A stretch of DNA of 64,000 nt from a virus, in IMG/VR virus record IMGVR_UViG_3300047557_002769, positions 1-64,000 of that record; one strand, 5' to 3'. A model generated the notes under the pieces. It had not been told where the DNA came from and searched no databases. It was given only the letters and a program-made list of their open reading frames with translations. The translations under genes and the position numbers were made by a program. How positions within the stretch are numbered: position 1 is the stretch's first letter; the number at the start of each line of letters is the position of its first letter. Positions 44,593-51,197 of the stretch are shown here, piece after piece.

Positions 44593-44757
44593 TTACTTCT
44601 TAGCAGGTTCAGCTTTCTTTTCTTCTTTCTTAGCAGCAGGCTTTGCTTCTTCCTTCTTAGCAGGAGCAGCTGCGGGAGCAGGCGCAGGCGCAGGGGTGGT
44701 AGCAGCGAAAGCAGCCGTAGCGAAAAGAGTTGCGAAAATGGTAGTAATAGTTTTCAT
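44593..44757 (-). CDS. Small secreted Ala/Pro/Lys/Glu-rich peptide (54 aa)
   Basis: Missed by length cut-offs. ATG at 44757 follows AGGAGA with good spacing. Residues 1-18 (MKTITTIFATLFATAAFA) are a signal peptide with an A-F-A cleavage site. The mature 36 residues are ATTPAPAPAPAAAPAKKEEA then KPAAKKEEKKAEPAKK, an extended Pro-Ala part and a charged helical Lys/Glu part. It lies downstream of gp32 and upstream of the terminator. A periplasmic role during infection is likely from the signal; the function is unknown. Confidence 0.7.
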   Translation of the reverse strand: MKTITTIFATLFATAAFAATTPAPAPAPAAAPAKKEEAKPAAKKEEKKAEPAKK

Positions 44758-44802
44758 AAAGTTCTCCTAATTAATTAAAAATACAATTAGTTCGCCATCG
44801 TT

Positions 44803-44838
44803 CCAGGGCCTAAGTTACTAAGGTAACGAGTACCCTGG
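44803..44838 (-). other. Nested-hairpin element between gp32 and the secreted peptide gene
   Basis: CCAGGG (44803-44808) pairs with CCCTGG (44833-44838), and inside GTTAC-TAAG-GTAAC (44814-44827) forms a second hairpin. It occupies the 101-base gap after gp32. No U-tract follows, so RNA processing, stability or attenuation between the two genes is more likely than simple termination. Confidence 0.45.
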
Positions 44839-44858
44839 ATTAGACTAGGACTACCTAA

Positions 44859-45779
44859 TTAGTCATCATTGGCCAACTTAGCAAAGTAGGACAAGGATTC
44901 TTCGTCATCGTCAAGATCAGTTTCTTGACGTTTTGCAGCAGGCTTAGCAGCTGCTGGTTTAGCAGAAGCAGCAAATCGCTTATCTTCATCTTCATCCAGA
45001 CTCACTGCATCAGCACGAGGCGCGGTTGAACCTTTCGCTGAAAGAACCATTTCTAGCTTAGCTTTGAGTTCTTCGTACGACTTAAAGTTCTTAGGATCCA
45101 GAAACTCTTGTAGCGAGTGTTGCTTACCCCAGATCTCTTCCAGCTTATCATCGTCGTTAGACAATGCAGAAGGAGCTTCAAACTCAGACTTATCGTAGTT
45201 ACGATAACCTTCAACATTACGAATCTTCAGCTTGAAGTTAGCACCCTTCCAGAAGTCGAAAGGGTTAACAGGATCTTCGTCCTCAAACTGAGGCTGCATA
45301 ACGTCTTTGATCTTATCGAAGATCTTCTTTCCGAACTTATACAGGAAGACCTGACCTTCATTCTCAGGATGAGCAGGATCTTTAACGACGTAGATATTAG
45401 CCGTGTATGTCAGACGGCGCTTTTGCTTGCGAACGATTTCTTTATTCGCTTCAACCCCGGTATTCCAAAGCTCAGTATTGAGTTCAGAAACAGGATCGGC
45501 TTTCCCTAGAGTGGTAAGAGAATTCTCGATATACCACTTGCCTGTAGGTCCTTGGAATCCATGATCCCAAATACGAACCCAAGGAAGGTCTTCACCTTTA
45601 GGAGGAGGGAGGAATCGGATGACTGCGTAACCGTTACCGGCTTTATCTACTTCTGGCTTCCAGAAGCGATCATCCTTAGAAGATTCTTGTTCTTGCGGCT
45701 TAGAAATCTTTTCGACTTCCTTCATAAGGTTATCGAAAGAACCGCGGCTCTTCTTAAGAGCAGAAAAATCGAATGCCAT
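44859..45779 (-). CDS. 32: Single-stranded DNA-binding protein gp32 (306 aa)
   Basis: Coats ssDNA in replication and recombination. N-terminal MAFDFSALKKSRGSFDNLMK is the cooperativity arm. Core landmarks AVIRFLPPPKGEDLPWVRIW, TYTANIYVVKDPAHPENEGQ, VFLYKFGKKIFDKI and FWKGANFKLKIRNVEGYRNY match T4 gp32 ([31 protein letters not shown]). The Zn finger of T4 (His and three Cys) is replaced by SLTTLGKADPVSELNTELWN; the protein has no Cys at all. The acidic tail TDLDDDEESLSYFAKLANDD fits partner binding. Ribosome binding site GGAGA. Confidence 0.93.
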   Translation of the reverse strand: MAFDFSALKKSRGSFDNLMKEVEKISKPQEQESSKDDRFWKPEVDKAGNGYAVIRFLPPPKGEDLPWVRIWDHGFQGPTGKWYIENSLTTLGKADPVSELNTELWNTGVEANKEIVRKQKRRLTYTANIYVVKDPAHPENEGQVFLYKFGKKIFDKIKDVMQPQFEDEDPVNPFDFWKGANFKLKIRNVEGYRNYDKSEFEAPSALSNDDDKLEEIWGKQHSLQEFLDPKNFKSYEELKAKLEMVLSAKGSTAPRADAVSLDEDEDKRFAASAKPAAAKPAAKRQETDLDDDEESLSYFAKLANDD

Positions 45780-45823
45780 ATTAATTCTCCGTATGTGCGT
45801 TGTATGAAAGTTTAAGCGTTGTA

Positions 45824-46018
45824 TTATCGACGTTTATCATAACTAAAGTTACCAACATAATTATGACTCATGTCGTCCTCATCGCTATCAGAATACTCTT
45901 CTTCGTACTCTGATAACATATTATATAGGCTTTTGCGATGTTTGCCAGACTTATCGGTACCTTTTTCGACTCTTTTTAATTTTTTATCCTGGTCCCATTC
46001 TGTATTGTTACGTTTCAT
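45824..46018 (-). CDS. Small charged protein of unknown function (64 aa)
   Basis: Basic first half (DQDKKLKRVEKGTDKSGKHR) and acidic second half (LSEYEEEYSDSDEDD), ending SHNYVGNFSYDKRR. No family recognised. It lies just upstream of gp32 in the same direction within a run of small genes, so it is probably expressed with replication genes. Confidence 0.55.
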   Translation of the reverse strand: MKRNNTEWDQDKKLKRVEKGTDKSGKHRKSLYNMLSEYEEEYSDSDEDDMSHNYVGNFSYDKRR

Positions 46019-46026
46019 TTTCTAAG

Positions 46027-46143
46027 TTACTTACCTCTGAAAATATTTTTTACCTTTTCCTTTAGCATTACCGCCCAATTAGGTTGCGGAATATGCCACC
46101 CAATAAATGCACCGACCAAAATCCAGAATAATGTTTCGAGCAT
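46027..46143 (-). CDS. Small single-pass membrane protein (38 aa)
   Basis: MLETLFWILVGAFIGWHIPQ then PNWAVMLKEKVKNIFRGK. An N-terminal hydrophobic helix (residues 3-17) with G-x-x-x-G spacing, a PQPxW turn and a basic amphipathic tail. ATG at 46143 follows AAGGGGAA. Fills the gap between two other small genes exactly (1 base after the next gene's stop region). Too short for ordinary ORF calling; function unknown. Confidence 0.65.
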   Translation of the reverse strand: MLETLFWILVGAFIGWHIPQPNWAVMLKEKVKNIFRGK

Positions 46144-46144
46144 T

Positions 46145-46366
46145 TTATTCCCCTTCGTCCTTATAAGGCACTGCAATGTACGGCCATTGAGAGACACGTT
46201 TTGTTATTTCAGACTGATTCTTAGCAAGTTTCATGATGAAGTACTGCGTCTGTTTAATTTCTTCAGCTAGCGTAGTAAGATTATCTTGAATAATACTTAT
46301 GTTTTTCTCAATTTCCGTAATTCTATTTTTCGTCAAGTCCAGTTGCTCGTCGTAATATTCTGCCAT
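46145..46366 (-). CDS. Small coiled-coil protein (73 aa)
   Basis: Helical heptads across residues 8-50 (LTKNRITEIEKNISIIQDNL, TTLAEEIKQTQYFIMKL), then VSQWPYIAVPYKDEGE. Unknown family. Its start lies inside the 3' end of gp59 (44-base overlap), so it is coupled to gp59 translation. Confidence 0.55.
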   Translation of the reverse strand: MAEYYDEQLDLTKNRITEIEKNISIIQDNLTTLAEEIKQTQYFIMKLAKNQSEITKRVSQWPYIAVPYKDEGE

Positions 46367-46934
46367 ATTTTTCTTTAGAGAAAGTAAGAAAAGGTTCGTA
46401 TTTTTTAATAATACGAGATAAATCAGGCCAGACTAAATCACCAGTAAGAGAGTTATCTAGGTCTGGGACAAAGTTGAGTAACTTATTGAGTATGACCAGA
46501 GTCTCAATAGACACATCACCTCTCAGGTACATCTTGATTATATATGGATGCTGAGAGTTTACGGTATGCAGCGCATCGCTGAAGTCGATATCTTTTTTAA
46601 GGCAGAATGTATTAACTCTACTAACTTCTTTTTCGAACGTATAGCTCATTGACTCAATACGTTTCTTCCAGGATAGATATCTTTCTTTAGCTTCGGTATC
46701 AAAAACACCACCCCATCTATCTCCAGACGTAAAGTTAGCAACCAGAAAGTCAACAATTTCTTTTTCTGAGTAAGACTCAGCTACCTTTTTAATTGCGAAA
46801 AGATCTGTCCGTTTATGAAAGGCCTGCCGCGAGGCTTTAACTCTTCCCTGTTGTTTAATAACGTCGTATTTTTCAGTTGTAAAATGAAGTCTCAAAGCGA
46901 GGTAGTAACGATATACCTCGAACGCATAATCCAT
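46323..46934 (-). CDS. 59: DNA helicase loader gp59 (203 aa)
   Basis: Loads the gp41 helicase on gp32-coated forks. Landmarks: FEVYRYYLALRLHFTTEKYD, VIKQQGRVKASRQAFHKRTD then LFAIKKVAE, AESYSEKEIVDFLVANFTSG, and YIIKMYLRGDVSIETLVILN in the C-terminal domain, agreeing with T4 gp59 (YDVIKYNW; YQKRRDKYFFQKLSEKY). The start at 46934 has AAAGGA 7 bases before it and matches the T4 N-terminus. An ATG at 46961 and a TTG at 46970 are alternatives. Confidence 0.85.
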   Translation of the reverse strand: MDYAFEVYRYYLALRLHFTTEKYDVIKQQGRVKASRQAFHKRTDLFAIKKVAESYSEKEIVDFLVANFTSGDRWGGVFDTEAKERYLSWKKRIESMSYTFEKEVSRVNTFCLKKDIDFSDALHTVNSQHPYIIKMYLRGDVSIETLVILNKLLNFVPDLDNSLTGDLVWPDLSRIIKKYEPFLTFSKEKYGRILRRATGLDEK

Positions 46935-46970
46935 ATCATTATCCTTTGGTGTTTTGTCCATACAAAACAA

Positions 46971-47240
46971 TTAAAACGGTAGATGTCCTCTCGGCTTCAT
47001 CAAGTTAGCTTGTTCAGCTTCTACTTGAATTTTCTCTTTAAGTTTACTGTTTACAAGCGAACCGATTGCCTCGATATCAATATCAACCTCGTTACAATAG
47101 TTGATAATAGCCTCCATGTAGCTTATTTTGTACTTTACGACCATTTCGTCAATAAAGATAGAAAATTCATTGGGTGACCGAAAGCGCTTGGTAATAACAA
47201 ACGTATCGGTAAGAGTTCTAACATCAGTTTCGTCAATCAT
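46971..47240 (-). CDS. 33: Late-transcription co-activator gp33 (89 aa)
   Basis: Bridges host RNA polymerase and the sliding clamp at late promoters. Landmarks: FRSPNEFSIFIDEMVVKYKI, SYMEAIINYCNEVDIDIEAI, GSLVNSKLKEKIQVEAEQAN, then a hydrophobic end RGHLPF that could be the clamp contact. It sits before gp59 and gp32 as in T4. Its presence explains the NATAAATA late promoters. T4 gp33 has 112 aa. It overlaps the upstream membrane gene by 4 bases. Confidence 0.85.
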   Translation of the reverse strand: MIDETDVRTLTDTFVITKRFRSPNEFSIFIDEMVVKYKISYMEAIINYCNEVDIDIEAIGSLVNSKLKEKIQVEAEQANLMKPRGHLPF

Positions 47241-47557
47241 AGAAAGAAGATAAGTCCTAGTAGTACTGCCTGAATGGCAAATCCCACACCAATAGTAACT
47301 ACCATCAGCATGTCTTTAAGTATAGTCGATCTAATGAAGTAAAGCAATAGACCGGCCCATAAGAGTAGCGTCATATCTAGGGAAGGTAACTTATCCGACA
47401 AACCAGCTTTAACTGCAAGAAGGCTAGGGATAGTTGCACAGTTCATTACAATAATGGACAGCCAGGCAAATGTATCGGCTGTACCTTGAGATAGACCAGA
47501 AAGAGAGTTACTGGCCGACTGTTTTACAGAATTAAGAACTTCAGTAAATTTAATCAA
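47237..47557 (-). CDS. Three-helix membrane protein, holin candidate (106 aa)
   Basis: Soluble N-terminus (about 25 residues), then hydrophobic segments near 28-48 (FAWLSIIVMNCATIPSLLAV), 60-77 (SLDMTLLLWAGLLLYFI) and 82-106 (MLMVVTIGVGFAIQAVLLGL). The gene overlaps the SleB-type hydrolase stop by 4 bases (ATGA), a typical holin/endolysin arrangement. No similarity to T4 holin gpT is visible. A membrane role other than lysis is possible. Confidence 0.6.
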   Translation of the reverse strand: MIKFTEVLNSVKQSASNSLSGLSQGTADTFAWLSIIVMNCATIPSLLAVKAGLSDKLPSLDMTLLLWAGLLLYFIRSTILKDMLMVVTIGVGFAIQAVLLGLIFFL

Positions 47558-48090
47558 GATTTTTCTCCATAAAAAATATGACGACCAATTTTAGTAATAC
47601 GAGGTAGATTCCAGTTAGGGTTTACATAGTCGGCGTGGTAATACATTGCACCATGTAATGAGGGAAGTCTGAAGTTCTCCAGTAGTACCTTCTTTGCTAC
47701 TTCTTCCGATTCAATAAACTCTTTAGAACGTTTTGCTACCTTAGGACCTGGTTCGCAATACCAGGAAAATTGACAGATGACTCTATCGTAAATTTTTGTC
47801 TTTTGAAATACTACATCACAAATATCATCTGGAAATTTACCTGAGTTAGCACGATTAATAGTAACCTGCGCAACTGCTACTTTACCTTCAAATGGCTCTG
47901 TTGCAGCTTCGTAGTAGATGTTTTTAGAAAGACATCCAAGTTGCTTTTCTCTCTCAGCCATAGTAATATATTTTTGATTGTATTCTACGGTTTTAAGATT
48001 TTCAATCTTAAAATGTGTAATGTAATATACCCCATAGCCAATAGCAATCATGGACAATAGACGTACTATCCAAGTGATTAACTTAGACAT
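47554..48090 (-). CDS. SleB/CwlJ-type cell wall hydrolase, endolysin candidate (178 aa)
   Basis: Hydrolase_2 family. The N-terminal segment LITWIVRLLSMIAIGYGVYY (residues 4-23) is a signal-anchor that could export it. Catalytic domain: GCLSKNIYYEAATEPFEGKV with E61 as likely acid, AVAQVTINRANSGKFPDDIC, QFSWYCEP and GAMYYHADYVNPNW. It likely cleaves peptidoglycan glycan strands at lysis. Adjacent to a holin-like gene. T4 uses gpe lysozyme instead, so this is a replacement endolysin. Ribosome binding site AAGGAGAT. Confidence 0.85.
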   Translation of the reverse strand: MSKLITWIVRLLSMIAIGYGVYYITHFKIENLKTVEYNQKYITMAEREKQLGCLSKNIYYEAATEPFEGKVAVAQVTINRANSGKFPDDICDVVFQKTKIYDRVICQFSWYCEPGPKVAKRSKEFIESEEVAKKVLLENFRLPSLHGAMYYHADYVNPNWNLPRITKIGRHIFYGEKS

Positions 48091-48113
48091 TTGATCTCCT
48101 TTAAAAGGCTAAA

Positions 48114-48458
48114 TTAGCCGTTGTAGACTTTGGCTAATCCTTCAGCCACTAAAAGTTCGCTAACAGATGGCTTATCTGGGCTCAGATAGATATCTGCTAG
48201 CCAACGACCGTACTTATCTGTCTTATGAGACTTAAGTAACACAGGCTTGTTTAATACAAGCTCGGTCAAACGCTGCTTTGCAGCCCTTGCGGATTCTCTT
48301 AGTTGAACGTTAGGGTCATTCATCTCTTCCGTATCAATGCCCTTAAGACGGAAACGTACGTTAACAGAAACAGTAAAGCCAAGCTGCACTGTTGCATCAA
48401 CGGTATCACCGTCTACTACGTTTGTGACTGTTGCGTTGTAGATGTATTGTTGTTTCAT
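48114..48458 (-). CDS. Staphylococcal nuclease-like protein (114 aa)
   Basis: SNase/thermonuclease OB-fold: YIYNATVTNVVDGDTVDATV, VRFRLKGIDTEEMND (the R-L-x-G-I-D-x-x-E motif), ESARAAKQRLTELV, and KYGRWLADIYLS (the second catalytic Arg in Y-G-R). No signal peptide is visible, so it acts in the cytoplasm, perhaps on host DNA or RNA. It begins 10 bases after the hairpin that follows the tmRNA and has no clear ribosome binding site. Confidence 0.85.
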   Translation of the reverse strand: MKQQYIYNATVTNVVDGDTVDATVQLGFTVSVNVRFRLKGIDTEEMNDPNVQLRESARAAKQRLTELVLNKPVLLKSHKTDKYGRWLADIYLSPDKPSVSELLVAEGLAKVYNG

Positions 48459-48468
48459 AATAGTTAGC

Positions 48469-48500
48469 GCTGGTTGATTCTGTTTCCAAGTTCAACCAGC
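48469..48500 (-). other. 9-bp stem-loop closing the tmRNA transcript region
   Basis: GCTGGTTGA (48469-48477) pairs with TCAACCAGC (48492-48500) around a 14-base loop. It directly follows the tag-stop hairpin of the tmRNA and precedes the nuclease ATG by 10 bases. It has no U-tract, so it may be a processing or stability stem of the tmRNA coding piece rather than a terminator. Confidence 0.55.
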
Positions 48501-48782
48501 AAAACTCAGATGGCTTAAGCAGCCATCAAGAATTGCTCATCGTTTGCAATTACTCTTTTTGCTTCTACGGCCGGGAATTCCCAACCCTAACGGCTTTCGC
48601 ATTGCCGGATCGTCCATCTTACTACTCTTTACCCTGTCGAAACCAGTGCATCCCCATCAAAAGCACATCTAATTCCTCACCTTGTGGCGTCTCATATTTC
48701 GGAGCCGAGCCTGATATGCTTTTGGTGGAGATGGCGGGAGTCGAACCCGCGTCCAGAACACTTTTCGTTTAACTTCATACGA
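48501..48782 (-). ncRNA. ssrA: Circularly permuted two-piece tmRNA (ssrA)
   Basis: Rescues stalled ribosomes and tags their products. On the minus strand the 3' (acceptor) piece comes first: GACGCGGGTTCGACTCCCGC, then CATCTCCACCA with encoded CCA ending at 48723. A 67-base spacer follows (48656-48722), then the 5' piece starting GGGGATGCACTGGTTTCGAC at 48655. GGGGATG and CATCTCC form a 7-bp acceptor stem with the G3-U70 pair and A73 that alanyl-tRNA synthetase reads. The T arm is GCGGG-TTCGACT-CCCGC. The spacer is closed by AAAGCA/TGCTTT. The coding piece carries a tag frame at 48515-48547 whose stop sits in the loop of GATGGCT-GCTTA-AGCCATC. The exact 5' end of the acceptor piece is not known. 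Confidence 0.95.
48515..48547 (-). other. tmRNA tag reading frame (ANDEQFLMAA)
   Basis: GCA AAC GAT GAG then CAA TTC TTG ATG GCT GCT TAA encodes ANDEQFLMAA, the same length as the E. coli tag ANDENYALAA with the same first four residues and final AA. GCA was taken as resume codon by matching the E. coli GCAAACGACGAA context. Reading from an upstream GCA would give five more residues (AKRVI). The hydrophobic C-terminus fits ClpXP-type recognition. Confidence 0.8.
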
Positions 48783-49364
48783 TCATACAGTCAGAAGTAA
48801 GTAACCTTCTTGATTATAGAACTTACTGACCTGGTAATTATATTTATCTAAGAAGGATAAATCAAGCCCAAAACGGTTACGTTCCGCCCAATTACCACCT
48901 TCAAATGGACCATCTTCGTAAATTCTCAAATCGTCACAAATAATGACGTCCTTTTTACCTGATCGATGTTTACTAATGATCTCGATCTCTTCCTCGAGTG
49001 GAAAATTAAGATCTGAATCCATGATTACGTTTCCGTTATTCTTATCATGTTCCGGTAGATGTGCATCTAGATAGAACACGATTGATTCTTCATCGCTAAG
49101 AATAGGTAGTAATACGTTAAGATAATCTATAGAATTATTATGATAGATAGTAACTTTTGACGAATCAAACTTACTTCTACAAAGATTAACCATCTCAATA
49201 TCAACATCACAGCTGAATAAATGATTGAAATCGAATTCAGCTAAAGCATAGCTCAACGAATTACCTCTAAAGCAACCGGTTTCTACAAACATCGTTGAAC
49301 CATTAAGCTTTTTAAGGTACTTTATCTTTTCACAACGTTCATTAAAGTTAATCAATGATCCCAT
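48783..49364 (-). CDS. SAM-dependent methyltransferase-like protein (193 aa)
   Basis: Rossmann-like start: GSTMFVETGCFRGNSLSYAL (motif I V-E-T-G-C-x-x-G-N-S), FNHLFSCDVDIEMVNL with acidic ends of strand 2, IVFYLDAHLPEHDKNN and DVIICDDLRIYEDG. Fits class I methyltransferases of the FkbM/TylF-like kind. The substrate is unknown. Good GGAGGG ribosome binding site. The stop codon is next to the tmRNA acceptor piece, and a candidate tmRNA promoter lies in its last 60 bases. Confidence 0.6.
   Translation of the reverse strand: MGSLINFNERCEKIKYLKKLNGSTMFVETGCFRGNSLSYALAEFDFNHLFSCDVDIEMVNLCRSKFDSSKVTIYHNNSIDYLNVLLPILSDEESIVFYLDAHLPEHDKNNGNVIMDSDLNFPLEEEIEIISKHRSGKKDVIICDDLRIYEDGPFEGGNWAERNRFGLDLSFLDKYNYQVSKFYNQEGYLLLTV
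48813..48818 (-). promoter_or_regulatory. Candidate -10 element (TATAAT) for the tmRNA
   Basis: Minus-strand TATAAT about 30 bases before the tmRNA acceptor piece, inside the upstream gene. No good -35 box is visible. A GATAAATA late motif lies further up at 48841-48848, but such 8-mers are expected by chance in AT-rich coding DNA. Tentative. Confidence 0.3.
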
Positions 49365-49417
49365 TTCTCATCCCTCCACATATGCATTTTACAGTCAAGG
49401 CAATATAAAATCAATGG

Positions 49418-49747
49418 TTAAACTGGCTTACCTAAGTTTAATTTACCGAAACCCGTTGATATGATGCAAGCAACACCTGTATCCTTGAGTAGCATTACAG
49501 TCGTATAGTCACCGGTCTTTTCATTCAATAATAATATTGTGACCAGATTGTTTGGTTTTTCGTTAGTATGAAAATTGTCTGAGCCAACGAATACTGGTAC
49601 CTCCCCTCCATCCTTAAGATTCTTAAGCAGCTCGGCTGCTGGCATGCACAGGACAGGGAGTGGTACTTGCTTCGGTGAACTAAGTTGAGCTGACGAGGTT
49701 AAACTTAGACTCGTAAAGATCGCGATAGCGAATAAGCTCTTTAACAT
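49418..49747 (-). CDS. Small exported protein of unknown function (109 aa)
   Basis: Residues 1-20 (MLKSLFAIAIFTSLSLTSSA) form a signal peptide with cleavage after S-S-A. The mature part has VLCMPAAELLKNLKDGGEVP, LVTILLLNEKTGDYTTVMLL and GVACIISTGFGKL, with two cysteines that could form a disulphide. No family named. Its first 68 bases overlap the nuclease gene upstream. Periplasmic location inferred; one of two small exported proteins in this region. Confidence 0.6.
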   Translation of the reverse strand: MLKSLFAIAIFTSLSLTSSAQLSSPKQVPLPVLCMPAAELLKNLKDGGEVPVFVGSDNFHTNEKPNNLVTILLLNEKTGDYTTVMLLKDTGVACIISTGFGKLNLGKPV

Positions 49748-50351
49748 GGTTGTCTCTCTTTTCTACAAATATTTGAGGGTCGTCATCTTCTACTGCAATT
49801 GCAACAACAATTTGACTTACCGGTATCTCGAATCTCTCCTCAAACATAATAGCGTAAGCAGAGCATTGCATAAAGTAATTACCTATGCTATCTTTGTCTT
49901 TTTGCTTAGATGCTGTCTTAAAGTCAATAATGGATAGTCTTCCATTAAAAAAAGCTACACAGTCGACTGTACCTGCCATCCTTAAATGGTCAGAGTACAT
50001 GCGTATTTCCTGTGCATGTATATTATCGATTTGATGTAAGACGGGTTTAAATTTTGTAAATAGTTCGACTTCTAACGGTGTTTGTAGTTTAGGTGGTGTA
50101 TTGTTAAGGTAATCCTCACATGCTTTATGTAACTTTGTACCTCGAGTAGATGCTCTTCTTGAGATAGCATTAGCCTGCTCATCTCCAACTCTTTTTCTCC
50201 ATTCGAAAATATACTTGCTATTATAAGCGGACAATACAGTAGTCACCGAAGGGTACTTATTGCCCTCCGGTGTAACATAATATCTAGTACCATCCTCATT
50301 TAGCTGCGTAAGCTTTGGTACAGATTTTTCTAATTTTACATGTGTAAACAT
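49680..50351 (-). CDS. PD-(D/E)XK exonuclease, RecB/Cas4-like (223 aa)
   Basis: Nuclease-core residues: RGTKLHKACEDYL (the H), AGTVDCVAFFNGRLSIIDFK (D ... D-x-K) and the trailing YFMQCSAYAIMFEERF (Q-x-x-x-Y motif of RecB-family nucleases). N-terminal YYVTPEGNKYPSVTTVLSAY is common to phage members. It likely digests DNA ends in replication or host-DNA breakdown. Directly follows phoH. Confidence 0.85.
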   Translation of the reverse strand: MFTHVKLEKSVPKLTQLNEDGTRYYVTPEGNKYPSVTTVLSAYNSKYIFEWRKRVGDEQANAISRRASTRGTKLHKACEDYLNNTPPKLQTPLEVELFTKFKPVLHQIDNIHAQEIRMYSDHLRMAGTVDCVAFFNGRLSIIDFKTASKQKDKDSIGNYFMQCSAYAIMFEERFEIPVSQIVVAIAVEDDDPQIFVEKRDNHVKELIRYRDLYESKFNLVSST

Positions 50352-51122
50352 TTACTCGGTTGAGTCCTCATATTTTAGCTTAGCAAGAATATAATCTCTA
50401 ACTAAAGAGCTTCTTACAATATCATCTACTTCAAATTCAATTCTAGTAAAAGCATTCATATGATGTGCAATGTCAAAGAACTTTAACAGGCCGGATTTAT
50501 CATTACTCTTTTTAAGATCAGTCTGTCTATAATCACCGCACCAAATAATTTTCGATCGATAACCGACACGAGTCATTACGGTATCAATCTCTTCAAAGTT
50601 CATATTCTGCATCTCATCCACAATAATAATTGCATCGTCAAAACTCATACCCCGAATGAACGATGTAGAAATGAATTCTATATGACCTTGTTCAGAAAGT
50701 CTATCGTATGCGTCTTTCCTGTCGAATAATGTATGACAAATTTGTCTATATGGTTGTTGATAAATTTCTAGCTTCTCGTCTACGTCACCAGGTAGGTGAC
50801 CCATCTCGCGGGACTGTACAGCTGATCTTACTACAATGATTTTATTAAAGGGATTAGTTTTTTCGAGGACTTCCTCTAGTGCTTTATAAAGTGCAATGAA
50901 AGTTTTTCCTGTCCCAGCTACCCCGTGTAATGCGATAAAATAGTCTCCACGTTTATAAGCTTCAAAAAATCTTTTTTGATTTTCCGTTAATGGGTTAAAT
51001 GTTCTTAAATTGTCTAACTTTAATTTTAGTGTGTTGTTTGTGCTTGGTTGTTTTGTATGTGGGCGTTCTTCAGTATTTGTTTCGTTTGTGACAGTGTGTT
51101 TTGCAATTCTTTTGTTAGACAT
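50352..51122 (-). CDS. phoH: PhoH-like ATPase (256 aa)
   Basis: P-loop NTPase common in marine phages. Walker A ALHGVAGTGKTFIALYKAL, the PhoH signature VVRSAVQSREMGHLPGDVDE, Walker B DDAIIIVDEMQNM and the sensor KIIWCGDYRQTDL. N-terminal 45 residues are polar linker. The start was set at 51122, which has GAGGT in front; the open frame upstream runs through the terminator hairpin and is not plausible. The biological role of phage PhoH is unsettled; RNA-related helicase or nuclease activity is proposed for the family. Confidence 0.92.
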   Translation of the reverse strand: MSNKRIAKHTVTNETNTEERPHTKQPSTNNTLKLKLDNLRTFNPLTENQKRFFEAYKRGDYFIALHGVAGTGKTFIALYKALEEVLEKTNPFNKIIVVRSAVQSREMGHLPGDVDEKLEIYQQPYRQICHTLFDRKDAYDRLSEQGHIEFISTSFIRGMSFDDAIIIVDEMQNMNFEEIDTVMTRVGYRSKIIWCGDYRQTDLKKSNDKSGLLKFFDIAHHMNAFTRIEFEVDDIVRSSLVRDYILAKLKYEDSTE

Positions 51123-51133
51123 AATACCTCTAC

Positions 51134-51164
51134 AAAAAAAAGACCACAGGGGGCCCTGTGGTCT
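51134..51164 (-). terminator. Rho-independent terminator before phoH
   Basis: On the minus strand an 11-bp GC-rich stem (AGACCACAGGG with CCCTGTGGTCT, tight loop) is followed by eight T residues (51141-51134). Separates the late-promoter gene at 51198-51443 from phoH. Confidence 0.92.
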
Positions 51165-51197
51165 AGGTGGAGTTAAAAGAAAAGAATAGTTCAATAA

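Noticed and set aside
46935-46970. TTG start (46970) for gp59
   Set aside because: No ribosome binding site and no similarity to the T4 gp59 N-terminus in the extra residues; ATG at 46934 has AAAGGA.
48107-48119. Hairpin GGCTAATTTAGCC + TTTT after the SNase-like gene
   Set aside because: Usable stem is only 4-5 bp, includes the stop codon and is followed by only four T residues before the next gene's ribosome binding site.
48469-48500. Rho-independent terminator after the tmRNA
   Set aside because: A strong stem is present, but there is no run of T residues after it; listed only as a stem-loop.
48501-48782. tmRNA fragment as a prophage attachment site
   Set aside because: The gene is complete and permuted with intact pairing, no integrase or flanking repeat is seen, and the phage type is lytic.
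48841-48848. GATAAATA late motif as tmRNA promoter
   Set aside because: It lies inside coding sequence, and matches to this motif by chance are common in AT-rich DNA; evidence insufficient.
51123-51194. 24-residue N-terminal extension of PhoH
   Set aside because: It would be translated through the terminator stem; the ATG at 51122 has a GAGGT site.
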